Positions 34,601-47,510 of a stretch of 64,000 nucleotides of DNA are shown piece after piece. The first letter of the stretch is position 1. Each line of letters begins with the position of its first letter. Source of the stretch: Osmia lignaria lignaria (Eukaryota > Arthropoda > Insecta > Hymenoptera > Megachilidae); the NCBI RefSeq assembly GCF_051020975.1, contig NW_027478159.1, positions 4,046,501 through 4,110,500 of the forward strand, written 5' to 3'. The notes below the pieces were generated by a model. That model was not told the origin of the DNA, ran no database searches, and saw nothing but the letters and a program-made list of their open reading frames with translations. The position numbers were made by a program, and so were the translations under genes.

Positions 34601-37485
34601 CGCCAGGCCCCTTCCCTTGAGATAAATCTGCAAATATCTCGGAAACGGAGCGAGCTATGGCCAATTGTTAAGAGACCTTTTTTGTAGAGAATTAAGTTTC
34701 CTACTTTTTATGTTCTATGATATTTTTTGATCAGATGCGTAGTTCTCGAGATATATCAAGATATTTAAAAGTTCCGAAGCCGCACCAACATAATAGGGAT
34801 ACAGAAACACCGTGGCCCCTTTCTTTGAGATAACTCTGCATTAGTGCGAGCCGCAAATGCCACTTCCAGCTTAGCTGTGCAGAAGAAGAACAACAAGAAG
34901 AAGAAATATCTCGAAATATGTCCGTCAGGCCCCTTCCCTTGAGATATATCTGCAAATATCTCGGAAACGAAGCGAGCTATGGCAAAATGTTAAGAGACCT
35001 TTTTTGTAGAGAATTAAGTTTCCTACTTTTTATGTTCTATGATATTTTTTGATCAGATGCGTAGTTCTCGAGATATATCAAGATATTTAAAAGTTCCGAA
35101 GCCGCACCAACATAATAGAGATACAGAAACACCGTGGCCCCTTTCTTTGAGATATCTCTGCACTATTGCGAGCTGTAAATGCCACTTCCAGCTTAGCTGT
35201 GCAGAAGAAGAACAACAAGAAGAAGAAATATCTCGAAATATGTCCGTCAGGCCCCTTCCCTTGAGATATATCTGCAAATATCTCGGAAACGAAGCGAGCT
35301 ATGGCAAAATGTTAAGAGCCCTTTTCTGTAGAGAATTATGTTTCGTACAATTTATGTTCTATCATATTTTTTGGTGAGAAGCGTAGTTTTCGAGATATAT
35401 CGAGATATTTAAAAGTTCCAAAGCCGCACCAACATAATAGAGATACAGAAACACCGTGGCCCCTTTCTTTGAGATAACTCTGCACTAGTGCGAGTCGCAA
35501 ATGCCACTTCCAGCTTAGCTGTGCAGAAGAAGAACATCAAGAAGAAGAAATATCTCGAAATATGTCCGTCAGGCCCCTTCCCTTGAGATAAATCTGCAAA
35601 TATCTCGGAAACAAAGAGAGCTATGGCAAAATGTTAAGAGACCTTTTTTGTAGAGAATTAAGTTTCCTACTTTTTATGTTCTATGATATTTTTTGATCTG
35701 ATGCGTAGTTCTCGAGATATATCAAGATATTTAAAAGTTCCAAAGCCGCACCAACATAATAGAGATACAGAAACACCGTGGCCCCTTTCTTTGAGATAAC
35801 TCTGCACTATTGCGAGCTGCAAATGCCACTTCCAGCTTAGCTGTGCAGAAGAAGAACATCAAGAAGAAGAAGTATCTCGAAATATGTCCGTCAGGCCCCT
35901 TCCCTTGAGATATATCTGCAAATATCTCGGAAACGAAGAGAGCTATGGCAAAATGTTAAGAGACCTTTTTTGTAGAGAATTAAGTTTCCTACTTTTTATG
36001 TTCTATGATATTTTTTGATCAGAAGCGTAGTTTTCGAGATATATCGAGATATTTAAAAGTTACAAAGCCGCACCAACATAATAGAGATACAGAAACACCG
36101 TGGCCCCTTTCTTTTTGATAACTCTGCACTATTGCGAGCTGCAAATGCCACTTCCAGCTTAGCTGTGCAGAGGAAGAACAACAAGAAGAAGAAATATCTC
36201 GAAATATGTCCGTCAGGCCAGTTCCTTTGAGCTGAATCTGCAAATATCTCGGAAACGAAGCGAGCTATGGCAAAATGTTAAGAGACCTTTTTTGTAGAGA
36301 ATTAAGTTTCCTACTTTTCATGTTCTATGATATTTTTTGATCAGATGCGTAGTTCGCGAGATATATCAAGATATTTAAAAGTTCCGAAGCCGCACCAACA
36401 TATTAGAGATACAGAAACACCGTGGCCCCTTTCTTTGAGATAACTCTGCACTATTGCGAGCTGTAAATGCCACTTCCAGCTTAGCTGTGCAGAAGAAGAA
36501 CAACAAGAAGAAGAAATATCTCGAAATATGTCCGTCAGGCCCCTTCCCTTGAGATAAATCTGCAAATATCTCGGAAACGAAGCGAGCTATGGCAAAATGT
36601 TAAGAGACGTTTTTTGTAGAGTATTATGTTTCCTACAATTTATGTTCTATGATATTTTTTGATCAGAAGCGTAGTTTTCGAGATATATCGAGATATTTAA
36701 AAGTTCCGAAGCCGCAACAACATAATAGGGATACAGAAACACCGTGGCCCCTTTCTTTGAGATAACTCTGCACTAGTGCGAGCCGCAAATGCCACTTCCA
36801 CCTTAGCTGTGCAGAAGAAGGACAACAAGAAGAAGGAATACCTCGAAATATGTCCGTCAGGCCCCTTCCCTTGAGATAAATCTGCAAATATCTCGGAAAC
36901 GAAGCGAGCTATGGCAAAATGTTAGGAGACCTTTTTTGTAGAGAATTATGTTTCCTACAATTTATGTTCTATGATATTTTTTGATCAGAAGCGTAGTTTT
37001 CGAGATATATCGAGATATTTAAAAGTTCCGAAGCCGCACCAACATAATAGGGATACAGAAACACCGTGGCCCCTTTCTTTGAGATAACTCTGCACTATTG
37101 CGAGCTGTCAATGCCACTTCCAGCTTAGCTGTGCAGAAGAAGAACAACAAGAAGAAGAAATATCTCGAAATATGTCCGTCAGGCCCCTTCCCTTGAGATA
37201 TATCTGCAAATATCTCGGAAACGAAGCGAGCTATGGCAAAATGTCAAGAGACCTTTTTTGTAGAGAATTATGTTTCGTACAATTTATGTTCTATGATATT
37301 TTTTGGTGAGAAGCGTAGTTTTCGAGATATATCGAGATATTTAAAAGTTCCAAAGCCGCACCAACATAATAGAGATACAGAAACAGCGTGGCCCCTTTCT
37401 TTGAGATAACTCTGCACTATTGCGAGCTGTAAATGCCACTTCCAGCTTAGCTGTGCAGAAGAAGAACAACAAGAAGAAGAAGTAT
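31690..37485. repeat. 18-monomer higher-order unit (5,796 bp), copy 1
   Basis: The first 3.8 kb (to about 35,480) and 35,640-36,260 recur 5,796 bp downstream almost unchanged. Two differences seen are TTTTCTGTAG (35,324) and CTATCATATT (35,361). Internal markers in order include GTCCGCCAGG, GGCCAATTG, GAGATATCTC, TTTTGGTGAG, CGAGTCGC, CACTTTCAGC, CTACGTTTT, GAACATCAAG, TTTTGATCTGATG, AAGTTACAAAG, GAGATGTATC, TAATTGAGATAC and GAGGATTATG. Within it, 36,270-37,474 is the 6,440-bp copy of 29.8-31.0 kb. Confidence 0.93.
31819..32157 (+). other. 112-codon plus-strand frame spanning a monomer junction (not called as a gene)
   Basis: An ATG in TCTATGATA opens a frame that crosses a full monomer and ends at TGGTGA. 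It exists because TAACTC has become TATCTC (GAGATATCTCTGC), removing a stop. The same frame occurs at 35,039-35,377, 37,615-37,953, 40,835-41,173, 43,411-43,749, 47,597-47,935, 49,529-49,867 and 56,935-57,273. The translation begins MIFFDQMRSSRDISRYLK and has a Glu/Gln-rich middle from the GAA/CAA tract. I see no known domain. The copies share one ancestral monomer, so the conservation reflects duplication rather than selection on a protein. Confidence 0.3.
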
Positions 37486-40400
37486 CTCGAAATATGTCCG
37501 CCAGGCCCCTTCCCTTGAGATAAATCTGCAAATATCTCGGAAACGAAGAGAGCTATGGCCAATTGTTAAGAGACCTTTTTTGTAGAGAATTAAGTTTCCT
37601 ACTTTTTATGTTCTATGATATTTTTTGATCAGATGCGTAGTTCTCGAGATATATCAAGATATTTAAAAGTTCCGAAGCCGCACCAACATAATAGAGATAC
37701 AGAAACACCGTGGCCCCTTTCTTTGAGATATCTCTGCACTATTGCGAGCTGTAAATGCCACTTCCAGCTTAGCTGTGCAGAAGAAGAACAACAAGAAGAA
37801 GAAATATCTCGAAATATGTCCGTCAGGCCCCTTCCCTTGAGATATATCTGCAAATATCTCGGAAACGAAGCGAGCTATGGCAAAATGTTAAGAGCCCTTT
37901 TTTGTAGAGAATTATGTTTCGTACAATTTATGTTCTATGATATTTTTTGGTGAGAAGCGTAGTTTTCGAGATATATCGAGATATTTAAAAGTTCCAAAGC
38001 CGCACCAACATAATAGAGATACAGAAACACCGTGGCCCCTTTCTTTGAGATAACTCTGCACTAGTGCGAGTCGCAAATGCCACTTTCAGCTTAGCTGTGC
38101 AGAAGAAGAACAACAAGAAGAAGAAATATCTCGAAATATGTCCGTCAGGCCCCTTCCCTTGAGATAAATCTGCAAATATCTCGGAAACGAAGCGAGCTAT
38201 GGCAAAATGTTGAGAGACCTTTTTTGTAGAGAATTAAGTTTCCTACGTTTTATGTTCTATGATATTTTTTGATCAGATGCGTAGTTCTCGAGATATATCA
38301 AGATATTTAAAAGTTCCGAAGCCGCACCAACATAATAGAGATACAGAAACACCGTGGCCCCTTTCTTTGAGATAACTCTGCACTATTGCGAGCTGCAAAT
38401 GCCACTTCCAGCTTAGCTGTGCAGAAGAAGAACATCAAGAAGAAGAAATATCTCGAAATATGTCCGTCAGGCCCCTTCCCTTGAGATAAATCTGCAAATA
38501 TCTCGGAAACGAAGAGAGCTATGGCAAAATGTTAAGAGACCTTTTTTGTAGAGAATTAAGTTTCCTACTTTTTATGTTCTATGATATTTTTTGATCTGAT
38601 GCGTAGTTCTCGAGATATATCAAGATATTTAAAAGTTCCAAAGCCGCACCAACATAATAGAGATACAGAAACACCGTGGCCCCTTTCTTTGAGATAACTC
38701 TGCACTATTGCGAGCTGCAAATGCCACTTCCAGCTTAGCTGTGCAGAAGAAGAACATCAAGAAGAAGAAGTATCTCGAAATATGTCCGTCAGGCCCCTTC
38801 CCTTGAGATATATCTGCAAATATCTCGGAAACGAAGAGAGCTATGGCAAAATGTTAAGAGACCTTTTTTGTAGAGAATTAAGTTTCCTACTTTTTATGTT
38901 CTATGATATTTTTTGATCAGAAGCGTAGTTTTCGAGATATATCGAGATATTTAAAAGTTACAAAGCCGCACCAACATAATAGAGATACAGAAACACCGTG
39001 GCCCCTTTCTTTGAGATAACTCTGCACTATTGCGAGCTGCAAATGCCACTTCCAGCTTAGCTGTGCAGAGGAAGAACAACAAGAAGAAGAAATATCTCGA
39101 AATATGTCCGTCAGGCCAGTTCCTTTGAGCTGAATCTGCAAATATCTCGGAAACGAAGCGAGCTATGGCAAAATGTTAAGAGACGTTTTTTGTAGAGAAT
39201 TATGTTTCCTACAATTTATGTTCTATGATATTTTTTGATCAGAAGCGTAGTTTCCGAGATGTATCGAGATATTTAAAAGTTCCGAAGCCGCACCAACATA
39301 ATAGGGATACAGAAACACCGTGGCCCCTTTCTTTGAGATAACTCTGCAGTATTGCGAGCTGTAAATGCCACTTCCAGCTTAGCTGTGCAGAAGAAGAACA
39401 ACAAGAAGAAGAAATATCTCGAAATATGTCCGTCAGGCCCCTTCCCTTGAGATATATCTGCAAATATCTCGGAAACGAAGCGAGCTATGGCAAAATGTTA
39501 AGGGACCTTTTTTGTAGAGAATTAAGTTTCCTACTTTTTATGTTCTATGATATTTTTTGATCAGATGCGTAGTTCTCGAGATATATCAAGATATTTAAAA
39601 GTTCCGAAGCCGCACCAACATAATAGAGATACAGAAACACCGTGGCCCCTTTCTTTGAGATAACTCTGCACTATTGCGAGCTGTAAATGCCACTTCCAGC
39701 TTAGCTGTGCAGAAGAAGAACAACAAGAAGAAGACATATCTCGAAATATGTCCGTCAGGCCCCTTCCCTTGAGATATATCTGCAAATATCTCGGAAACGA
39801 AGCGAGCTATGGCAAAATGTTAAGAGACCTTTTTTGTAGAGAATTATGTTTCCTACAATTTATGTTCTATGATATTTTTTGATCAGATGCGTAGTTTTCG
39901 AGATATATCGAGATATTTAAAAGTTCCGAAGCCGCACCAACATAATTGAGATACAGAAACACCGTGGCCCCTTTCGTTGAGATAACTCTGCAGTAGTGCG
40001 AGCCGCAAATGCCACTTCCAGCTTAGCTGTGCAGAAGAAGAACAACAAGAAGAAGAAATATCTCGAAATATGTCCGTCAGGCCCCTTCCCTTGAGATAAA
40101 TCTGCAAATATCTCGGAAACGAAGCGAGCTATGGCAAAATGTTAAGAGACGTTTTTTGTAGAGGATTATGTTTTCTACAATTTATGTTCTATGATATTTT
40201 TTGATCAGAAGCGTAGTTTTCGAGATATATCGAGATATTTAAAAGTTCCGAAGCCGCACCAACATAATAGGGATACAGAAACACCGTGGCCCCTTTCTTT
40301 GAGATAACTCTGCACTAGTGCGAGCCGCAAATGCCACTTCCAGCTTAGCTGTGCAGAAGAAGAACAACAAGAAGAAGAAGTATCTCGAAATATGTCCGCC

Positions 40401-41276
40401 AGGCCCCTTCCCTTGAGATAAATCTGCAAATATCTCGGAAACGGAGCGAGCTATGGCCAATTGTTAAGAGACCTTTTTTGTAGAGAATTAAGTTTCCTAC
40501 TTTTTATGTTCTATGATATTTTTTGATCAGATGCGTAGTTCTCGAGATATATCAAGATATTTAAAAGTTCCGAAGCCGCACCAACATAATAGGGATACAG
40601 AAACACCGTGGCCCCTTTCTTTGAGATAACTCTGCATTAGTGCGAGCCGCAAATGCCACTTCCAGCTTAGCTGTGCAGAAGAAGAACAACAAGAAGAAGA
40701 AATATCTCGAAATATGTCCGTCAGGCCCCTTCCCTTGAGATATATCTGCAAATATCTCGGAAACGAAGCGAGCTATGGCAAAATGTTAAGAGACCTTTTT
40801 TGTAGAGAATTAAGTTTCCTACTTTTTATGTTCTATGATATTTTTTGATCAGATGCGTAGTTCTCGAGATATATCAAGATATTTAAAAGTTCCGAAGCCG
40901 CACCAACATAATAGAGATACAGAAACACCGTGGCCCCTTTCTTTGAGATATCTCTGCACTATTGCGAGCTGTAAATGCCACTTCCAGCTTAGCTGTGCAG
41001 AAGAAGAACAACAAGAAGAAGAAATATCTCGAAATATGTCCGTCAGGCCCCTTCCCTTGAGATATATCTGCAAATATCTCGGAAACGAAGCGAGCTATGG
41101 CAAAATGTTAAGAGCCCTTTTTTGTAGAGAATTATGTTTCGTACAATTTATGTTCTATGATATTTTTTGGTGAGAAGCGTAGTTTTCGAGATATATCGAG
41201 ATATTTAAAAGTTCCAAAGCCGCACCAACATAATAGAGATACAGAAACACCGTGGCCCCTTTCTTTGAGATAACTC
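37486..41276. repeat. 18-monomer higher-order unit, copy 2 (3.8 kb, near-identical)
   Basis: This block matches 31,690-35,480 in every marker I compared by eye, including rare ones (GAGTCGCAAATGCCACTTTC, TTTCCGAGATGTATCG, GGATTATGTTTTC, AACGGAGCGAGC, GCATTAGTGCG). It starts exactly where the preceding 6,440-bp relation stops. It ends near 41,277, where the sequence changes from the GAGTCGC monomer to a Q-type body (GAGGAAGAAC, AGCTGAAT). Confidence 0.93.
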
Positions 41277-43293
41277 TGCACTATTGCGAGCTGCAAATGC
41301 CACTTCCAGCTTAGCTGTGCAGAGGAAGAACAACAAGAAGAAGAAATATCTCGAAATATGTCCGTCAGGCCAGTTCCTTTGAGCTGAATCTGCAAATATC
41401 TCGGAAACGAAGCGAGCTATGGCAAAATGTTAAGAGACCTTTTTTGTAGAGAATTAAGTTTCCTACTTTTTATGTTCTATGATATTTTTTGATCTGATGC
41501 GTAGTTCTCGAGATATATCAAGATATTTAAAAGTTCCAAAGCCGCACCAACATAATAGAGATACAGAAACACCGTGGCCCCTTTCTTTGAGATAACTCTG
41601 CACTATTGCGAGCTGCAAATGCCACTTCCAGCTTAGCTGTGCAGAAGAAGAACATCAAGAAGAAGAAGTATCTCGAAATATGTCCGTCAGGCCCCTTCCC
41701 TTGAGATATATCTGCAAATATCTCGGAAACGAAGAGAGCTATGGCAAAATGTTAAGAGACCTTTTTTGTAGAGAATTAAGTTTCCTACTTTTTATGTTCT
41801 ATGATATTTTTTGATCAGAAGCGTAGTTTTCGAGATATATCGAGATATTTAAAAGTTACAAAGCCGCACCAACATAATAGAGATACAGAAACACCGTGGC
41901 CCCTTTCTTTTTGATAACTCTGCACTATTGCGAGCTGCAAATGCCACTTCCAGCTTAGCTGTGCAGAGGAAGAACAACAAGAAGAAGAAATATCTCGAAA
42001 TATGTCCGTCAGGCCAGTTCCTTTGAGCTGAATCTGCAAATATCTCGGAAACGAAGCGAGCTATGGCAAAATGTTAAGAGACGTTTTTTGTAGAGAATTA
42101 TGTTTCCTACAATTTATGTTCTATGATATTTTTTGATCAGAAGCGTAGTTTTCGAGATGTATCGAGATATTTAAAAGTTCCGAAGCCGCACCAACATAAT
42201 AGGGATACAGAAACACCGTGGCCCCTTTCTTTGAGATAACTCTGCAGTATTGCGAGCTGTAAATGCCACTTCCAGCTTAGCTGTGCAGAAGAAGAACAAC
42301 AAGAAGAAGAAATATCTCGAAATATGTCCGTCAGGCCCCTTCCCTTGAGATATATCTGCAAATATCTCGGAAACGAAGCGAGCTATGGCAAAATGTTAAG
42401 GGACCTTTTTTGTAGAGAATTAAGTTTCCTACTTTTTATGTTCTATGATATTTTTTGATCAGATGCGTAGTTCTCGAGATATATCAAGATATTTAAAAGT
42501 TCCGAAGCCGCACCAACATAATAGAGATACAGAAACACCGTGGCCCCTTTCTTTGAGATAACTCTGCACTATTGCGAGCTGTAAATGCCACTTCCAGCTT
42601 AGCTGTGCAGAAGAAGAACAACAAGAAGAAGACATATCTCGAAATATGTCCGTCAGGCCCCTTCCCTTGAGATATATCTGCAAATATCTCGGAAACGAAG
42701 CGAGCTATGGCAAAATGTTAAGAGACCTTTTTTGTAGAGAATTATGTTTCCTACAATTTATGTTCTATGATATTTTTTGATCAGATGCGTAGTTTTCGAG
42801 ATATATCGAGATATTTAAAAGTTCCGAAGCCGCACCAACATAATTGAGATACAGAAACACCGTGGCCCCTTTCGTTGAGATAACTCTGCAGTAGTGCGAG
42901 CCGCAAATGCCACTTCCAGCTTAGCTGTGCAGAAGAAGAACAACAAGAAGAAGAAATATCTCGAAATATGTCCGTCAGGCCCCTTCCCTTGAGATAAATC
43001 TGCAAATATCTCGGAAACGAAGCGAGCTATGGCAAAATGTTAAGAGACGTTTTTTGTAGAGGATTATGTTTCCTACAATTTATGTTCTATGATATTTTTT
43101 GATCAGAAGCGTAGTTTTCGAGATATATCGAGATATTTAAAAGTTCCGAAGCCGCACCAACATAATAGGGATACAGAAACACCGTGGCCCCTTTCTTTGA
43201 GATAACTCTGCACTAGTGCGAGCCGCAAATGCCACTTCCAGCTTAGCTGTGCAGAAGAAGAACAACAAGAAGAAGAAGTATCTCGAAATATGT
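41277..43293. repeat. mosaic of 5,796-bp and 2,898-bp copies
   Basis: 41,436-42,056 follows 35,640-36,260 (5,796 bp), including TTTCTTTTTGATAAC. 42,057-43,293 follows 39,159-40,395 (2,898 bp, nine monomers), including GAGATGTATCG, TTAAGGGACC, GAAGACATATC, TAATTGAGATAC and GAGGATTATG. Near 43,294 it reads GTCCGTCAGG rather than GTCCGCCAGG, and the next monomer of the source (with GCATTAGTGCG) is skipped. Confidence 0.88.
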
Positions 43294-45934
43294 CCGTCAG
43301 GCCCCTTCCCTTGAGATATATCTGCAAATATCTCGGAAACGAAGCGAGCTATGGCAAAATGTTAAGAGACCTTTTTTGTAGAGAATTAAGTTTCCTACTT
43401 TTTATGTTCTATGATATTTTTTGATCAGATGCGTAGTTCTCGAGATATATCAAGATATTTAAAAGTTCCGAAGCCGCACCAACATAATAGAGATACAGAA
43501 ACGCCGTGGCCCCTTTCTTTGAGATATCTCTGCACTATTGCGAGCTGCAAATGCCACTTCCAGCTTAGCTGTGCAGAAGAAGAACAACAAGAAGAAGAAA
43601 TATGTCGAAATATGTCCGTCAGGCCCCTTCCCTTGAGATATATCTGCAAATATCTCGGAAACGAAGCGAGCTATGGCAAAATGTTAAGAGCCCTTTTTTG
43701 TAGAGAATTATGTTTCGTACAATTTATGTTCTATGATATTTTTTGGTGAGAAGCGTAGTTTTCGAGATATATCGAGATATTTAAAAGTTCCAAAGCCGCA
43801 CCAACATAATAGAGATACAGAAACACCGTGGCCCCTTTCTTTGAGATAACTCTGCACTAGTGCGAGTCGCAAATGCCACTTCCAGCTTAGCTGTGCAGAA
43901 GAAGAACATCAAGAAGAAGAAATATCTCGAAATATGTCCGTCAGGCCCCTTCCCTTGAGATAAATCTGCAAATATCTCGGAAACGAAGAGAGCTATGGCA
44001 AAATGTTAAGAGACCTTTTTTGTAGAGAATTAAGTTTCCTACTTTTTATGTTCTATGATATTTTTTGATCTGATGCGTAGTTCTCGAGATATATCAAGAT
44101 ATTTAAAAGTTCCAAAGCCGCACCAACATAATAGAGATACAGAAACACCGTGGCCCCTTTCTTTGAGATAACTCTGCACTATTGCGAGCTGCAAATGCCA
44201 CTTCCAGCTTAGCTGTGCAGAAGAAGAACATCAAGAAGAAGAAGTATCTCGAAATATGTCCGTCAGGCCCCTTCCCTTGAGATATATCTGCAAATATCTC
44301 GGAAACGAAGAGAGCTATGGCAAAATGTTAAGAGACCTTTTTTGTAGAGAATTAAGTTTCCTACTTTTTATGTTCTATGATATTTTTTGATCAGAAGCGT
44401 AGTTTTCGAGATATATCGAGATATTTAAAAGTTACAAAGCCGCACCAACATAATAGAGATACAGAAACACCGTGGCCCCTTTCTTTTTGATAACTCTGCA
44501 CTATTGCGAGCTGCAAATGCCACTTCCAGCTTAGCTGTGCAGAGGAAGAACAACAAGAAGAAGAAATATCTCGAAATATGTCCGTCAGGCCAGTTCCTTT
44601 GAGCTGAATCTGCAAATATCTCGGAAACGAAGCGAGCTATGGCAAAATGTTAAGAGACGTTTTTTGTAGAGAATTATGTTTCCTACAATTTATGTTCTAT
44701 GATATTTTTTGATCAGAAGCGTAGTTTTCGAGATGTATCGAGATATTTAAAAGTTCCGAAGCCGCACCAACATAATAGGGATACAGAAACACCGTGGCCC
44801 CTTTCTTTGAGATAACTCTGCAGTATTGCGAGCTGTAAATGCCACTTCCAGCTTAGCTGTGCAGAAGAAGAACAACAAGAAGAAGAAATATCTCGAAATA
44901 TGTCCGTCAGGCCCCTTCCCTTGAGATATATCTGCAAATATCTCGGAAACGAAGCGAGCTATGGCAAAATGTTAAGGGACCTTTTTTGTAGAGAATTAAG
45001 TTTCCTACTTTTTATGTTCTATGATATTTTTTGATCAGATGCGTAGTTCTCGAGATATATCAAGATATTTAAAAGTTCCGAAGCCGCACCAACATAATAG
45101 AGATACAGAAACACCGTGGCCCCTTTCTTTGAGATAACTCTGCACTATTGCGAGCTGTAAATGCCACTTCCAGCTTAGCTGTGCAGAAGAAGAACAACAA
45201 GAAGAAGACATATCTCGAAATATGTCCGTCAGGCCCCTTCCCTTGAGATATATCTGCAAATATCTCGGAAACGAAGCGAGCTATGGCAAAATGTTAAGAG
45301 ACCTTTTTTGTAGAGAATTATGTTTCCTACAATTTATGTTCTATGATATTTTTTGATCAGATGCGTAGTTTTCGAGATATATCGAGATATTTAAAAGTTC
45401 CGAAGCCGCACCAACATAATTGAGATACAGAAACACCGTGGCCCCTTTCGTTGAGATAACTCTGCAGTAGTGCGAGCCGCAAATGCCACTTCCAGCTTAG
45501 CTGTGCAGAAGAAGAACAACAAGAAGAAGAAATATCTCGAAATATGTCCGTCAGGCCCCTTCCCTTGAGATAAATCTGCAAATATCTCGGAAACGAAGCG
45601 AGCTATGGCAAAATGTTAAGAGACGTTTTTTGTAGAGGATTATGTTTCCTACAATTTATGTTCTATGATATTTTTTGATCAGAAGCGTAGTTTTCGAGAT
45701 ATATCGAGATATTTAAAAGTTCCGAAGCCGCACCAACATAATAGGGATACAGAAACACCGTGGCCCCTTTCTTTGAGATAACTCTGCACTAGTGCGAGCC
45801 GCAAATGCCACTTCCAGCTTAGCTGTGCAGAAGAAGAACAACAAGAAGAAGAAGTATCTCGAAATATGTCCGCCAGGCCCCTTCCCTTGAGATAAATCTG
45901 CAAATATCTCGGAAACGGAGCGAGCTATGGCCAA
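43294..45934. repeat. 8-monomer-offset copy of 40.7-43.3 kb
   Basis: The monomer starting near 43,411 corresponds to 40,835 (2,576 bp). About 43,852-44,632 follows 35,480-36,260 (8,372 bp, 26 monomers). About 44,633-45,870 follows 42,057-43,290 (2,576 bp). Private changes ACGCCGTGG (43,502) and ATATGTCGAAAT (43,601) mark one monomer. The final monomer regains GTCCGCCAGG, AACGGAGCG and GGCCAATTG. Confidence 0.87.
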
Positions 45935-47510
45935 TTGTTAAGAGACCTTTTTTGTAGAGAATTAAGTTTCCTACTTTTTATGTTCTATGATATTTTTTGA
46001 TCAGATGCGTAGTTCTCGAGATATATCAAGATATTTAAAAGTTCCGAAGCCGCACCAACATAATAGAGATACAGAAACACCGTGGCCCCTTTCTTTGAGA
46101 TAACTCTGCACTATTGCGAGCCGCAAATGCCACTTCCAGCTTAGCTGTGCAGAAGGAGAACAACAAGAAGAAGAAATATCTCGAAATATGTCCGTCAGGC
46201 CCCTTCCCTTGAGATAAATCTGCAAATATCTCGGAAACGAAGCGAGCTATGGCAAAATCTTGAGAGACCTTTTTTGTAGAGAATTAAGTTTCCCACGTTT
46301 TATGTTCTATGATATTTTTTGATCAGATGCGTAGTTCTCGAGATATATCAAGATATTTAAAAGTTCCGAAGCCGCACCAACATAATAGAGATACAGAAAC
46401 ACCGTGGCCCCTTTCTTTGAGATAACTCTGCACTAGTGCGAGCCGCAAATGCCACTTCCAGCTTAGCTGTGCAGAAGAAGAACAACAAGAAGAAGAAATA
46501 TCTCGAAATATGTCCGTCAGGCCAGTTCCTTTGAGCTGAATCTGCAAATATCTCGGAAACGAAGCGAGCTATGGCAAAATGTTAAGAGACGTTTTTTGTA
46601 GAGAATTATGTTTCCTACAATTTATGTTCTATGATATTTTTTGATCAGAAGCGTAGTTTTCGAGATGTATCGAGATATTTAAAAGTTCCGAAGCCGCACC
46701 AACATAATAGGGATACAGAAACACCGTGGCCCCTTTCTTTGAGATAACTCTGCACTATTGCGAGCCGCAAATGCCACTTCCAGCTTAGCTGTGCAGAAGG
46801 AGAACAACAAGAAGAAGAAATATCTCGAAATATGTCCGTCAGGCCCCTTCCCTTGAGATATATCTGCAAATATCTCGGAAACGAAGCGAGCTATGGCAAA
46901 ATGTTAAGAGACCTTTTTTGTAGAGAATTATGTTTCCTACAATTTATGTTCTATGATATTTTTTGATCAGAAGCGTAGTTTTCGAGATATATCGAGATAT
47001 TTAAAAGTTCCGAAGCCGCACCAACATAATAGAGATACAGAAACACCGTGGCCCCTTTCTTTGAGATAACTCTGCACTATTGCGAGCCGCAAATGCCACT
47101 TCCAGCTTAGCTGTGCAGAAGGAGAACAACAAGAAGAAGAAATATCTCGAAATATGTCCGTCAGGCCCCTTCCCTTGAGATAAATCTGCAAATATCTCGG
47201 AAACGAAGCGAGCTATGGCAAAATCTTGAGAGACCTTTTTTGTAGAGAATTAAGTTTCCCACGTTTTATGTTCTATGATATTTTTTGATCAGATGCGTAG
47301 TTCTCGAGATATATCAAGATATTTAAAAGTTCCGAAGCCGCACCAACATAATAGAGATACAGAAACACCGTGGCCCCTTTCTTTGAGATAACTCTGCACT
47401 AGTGCGAGCCGCAAATGCCACTTCCAGCTTAGCTGTGCAGAAGAAGAACAACAAGAAGAAGAAATATCTCGAAATATGTCCGTCAGGCCCCTTCCCTTGA
47501 GATATATCTG
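45935..47510. repeat. GAAGGAGAAC / AAATCTTGAGAG block, copy 1
   Basis: Monomers here carry GCGAGCCGC with GAAGGAGAAC, AAATCTTGAGAGACC and TTTCCCACGTTTT (46,290 and 47,257). 46,560-47,397 recurs at 51,712-52,549 (5,152 bp, 16 monomers). The preceding monomers 45,679-46,225 recur at 50,509-51,055 at a different offset (4,830 bp, 15 monomers), so one monomer was gained or lost between them. Confidence 0.87.
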
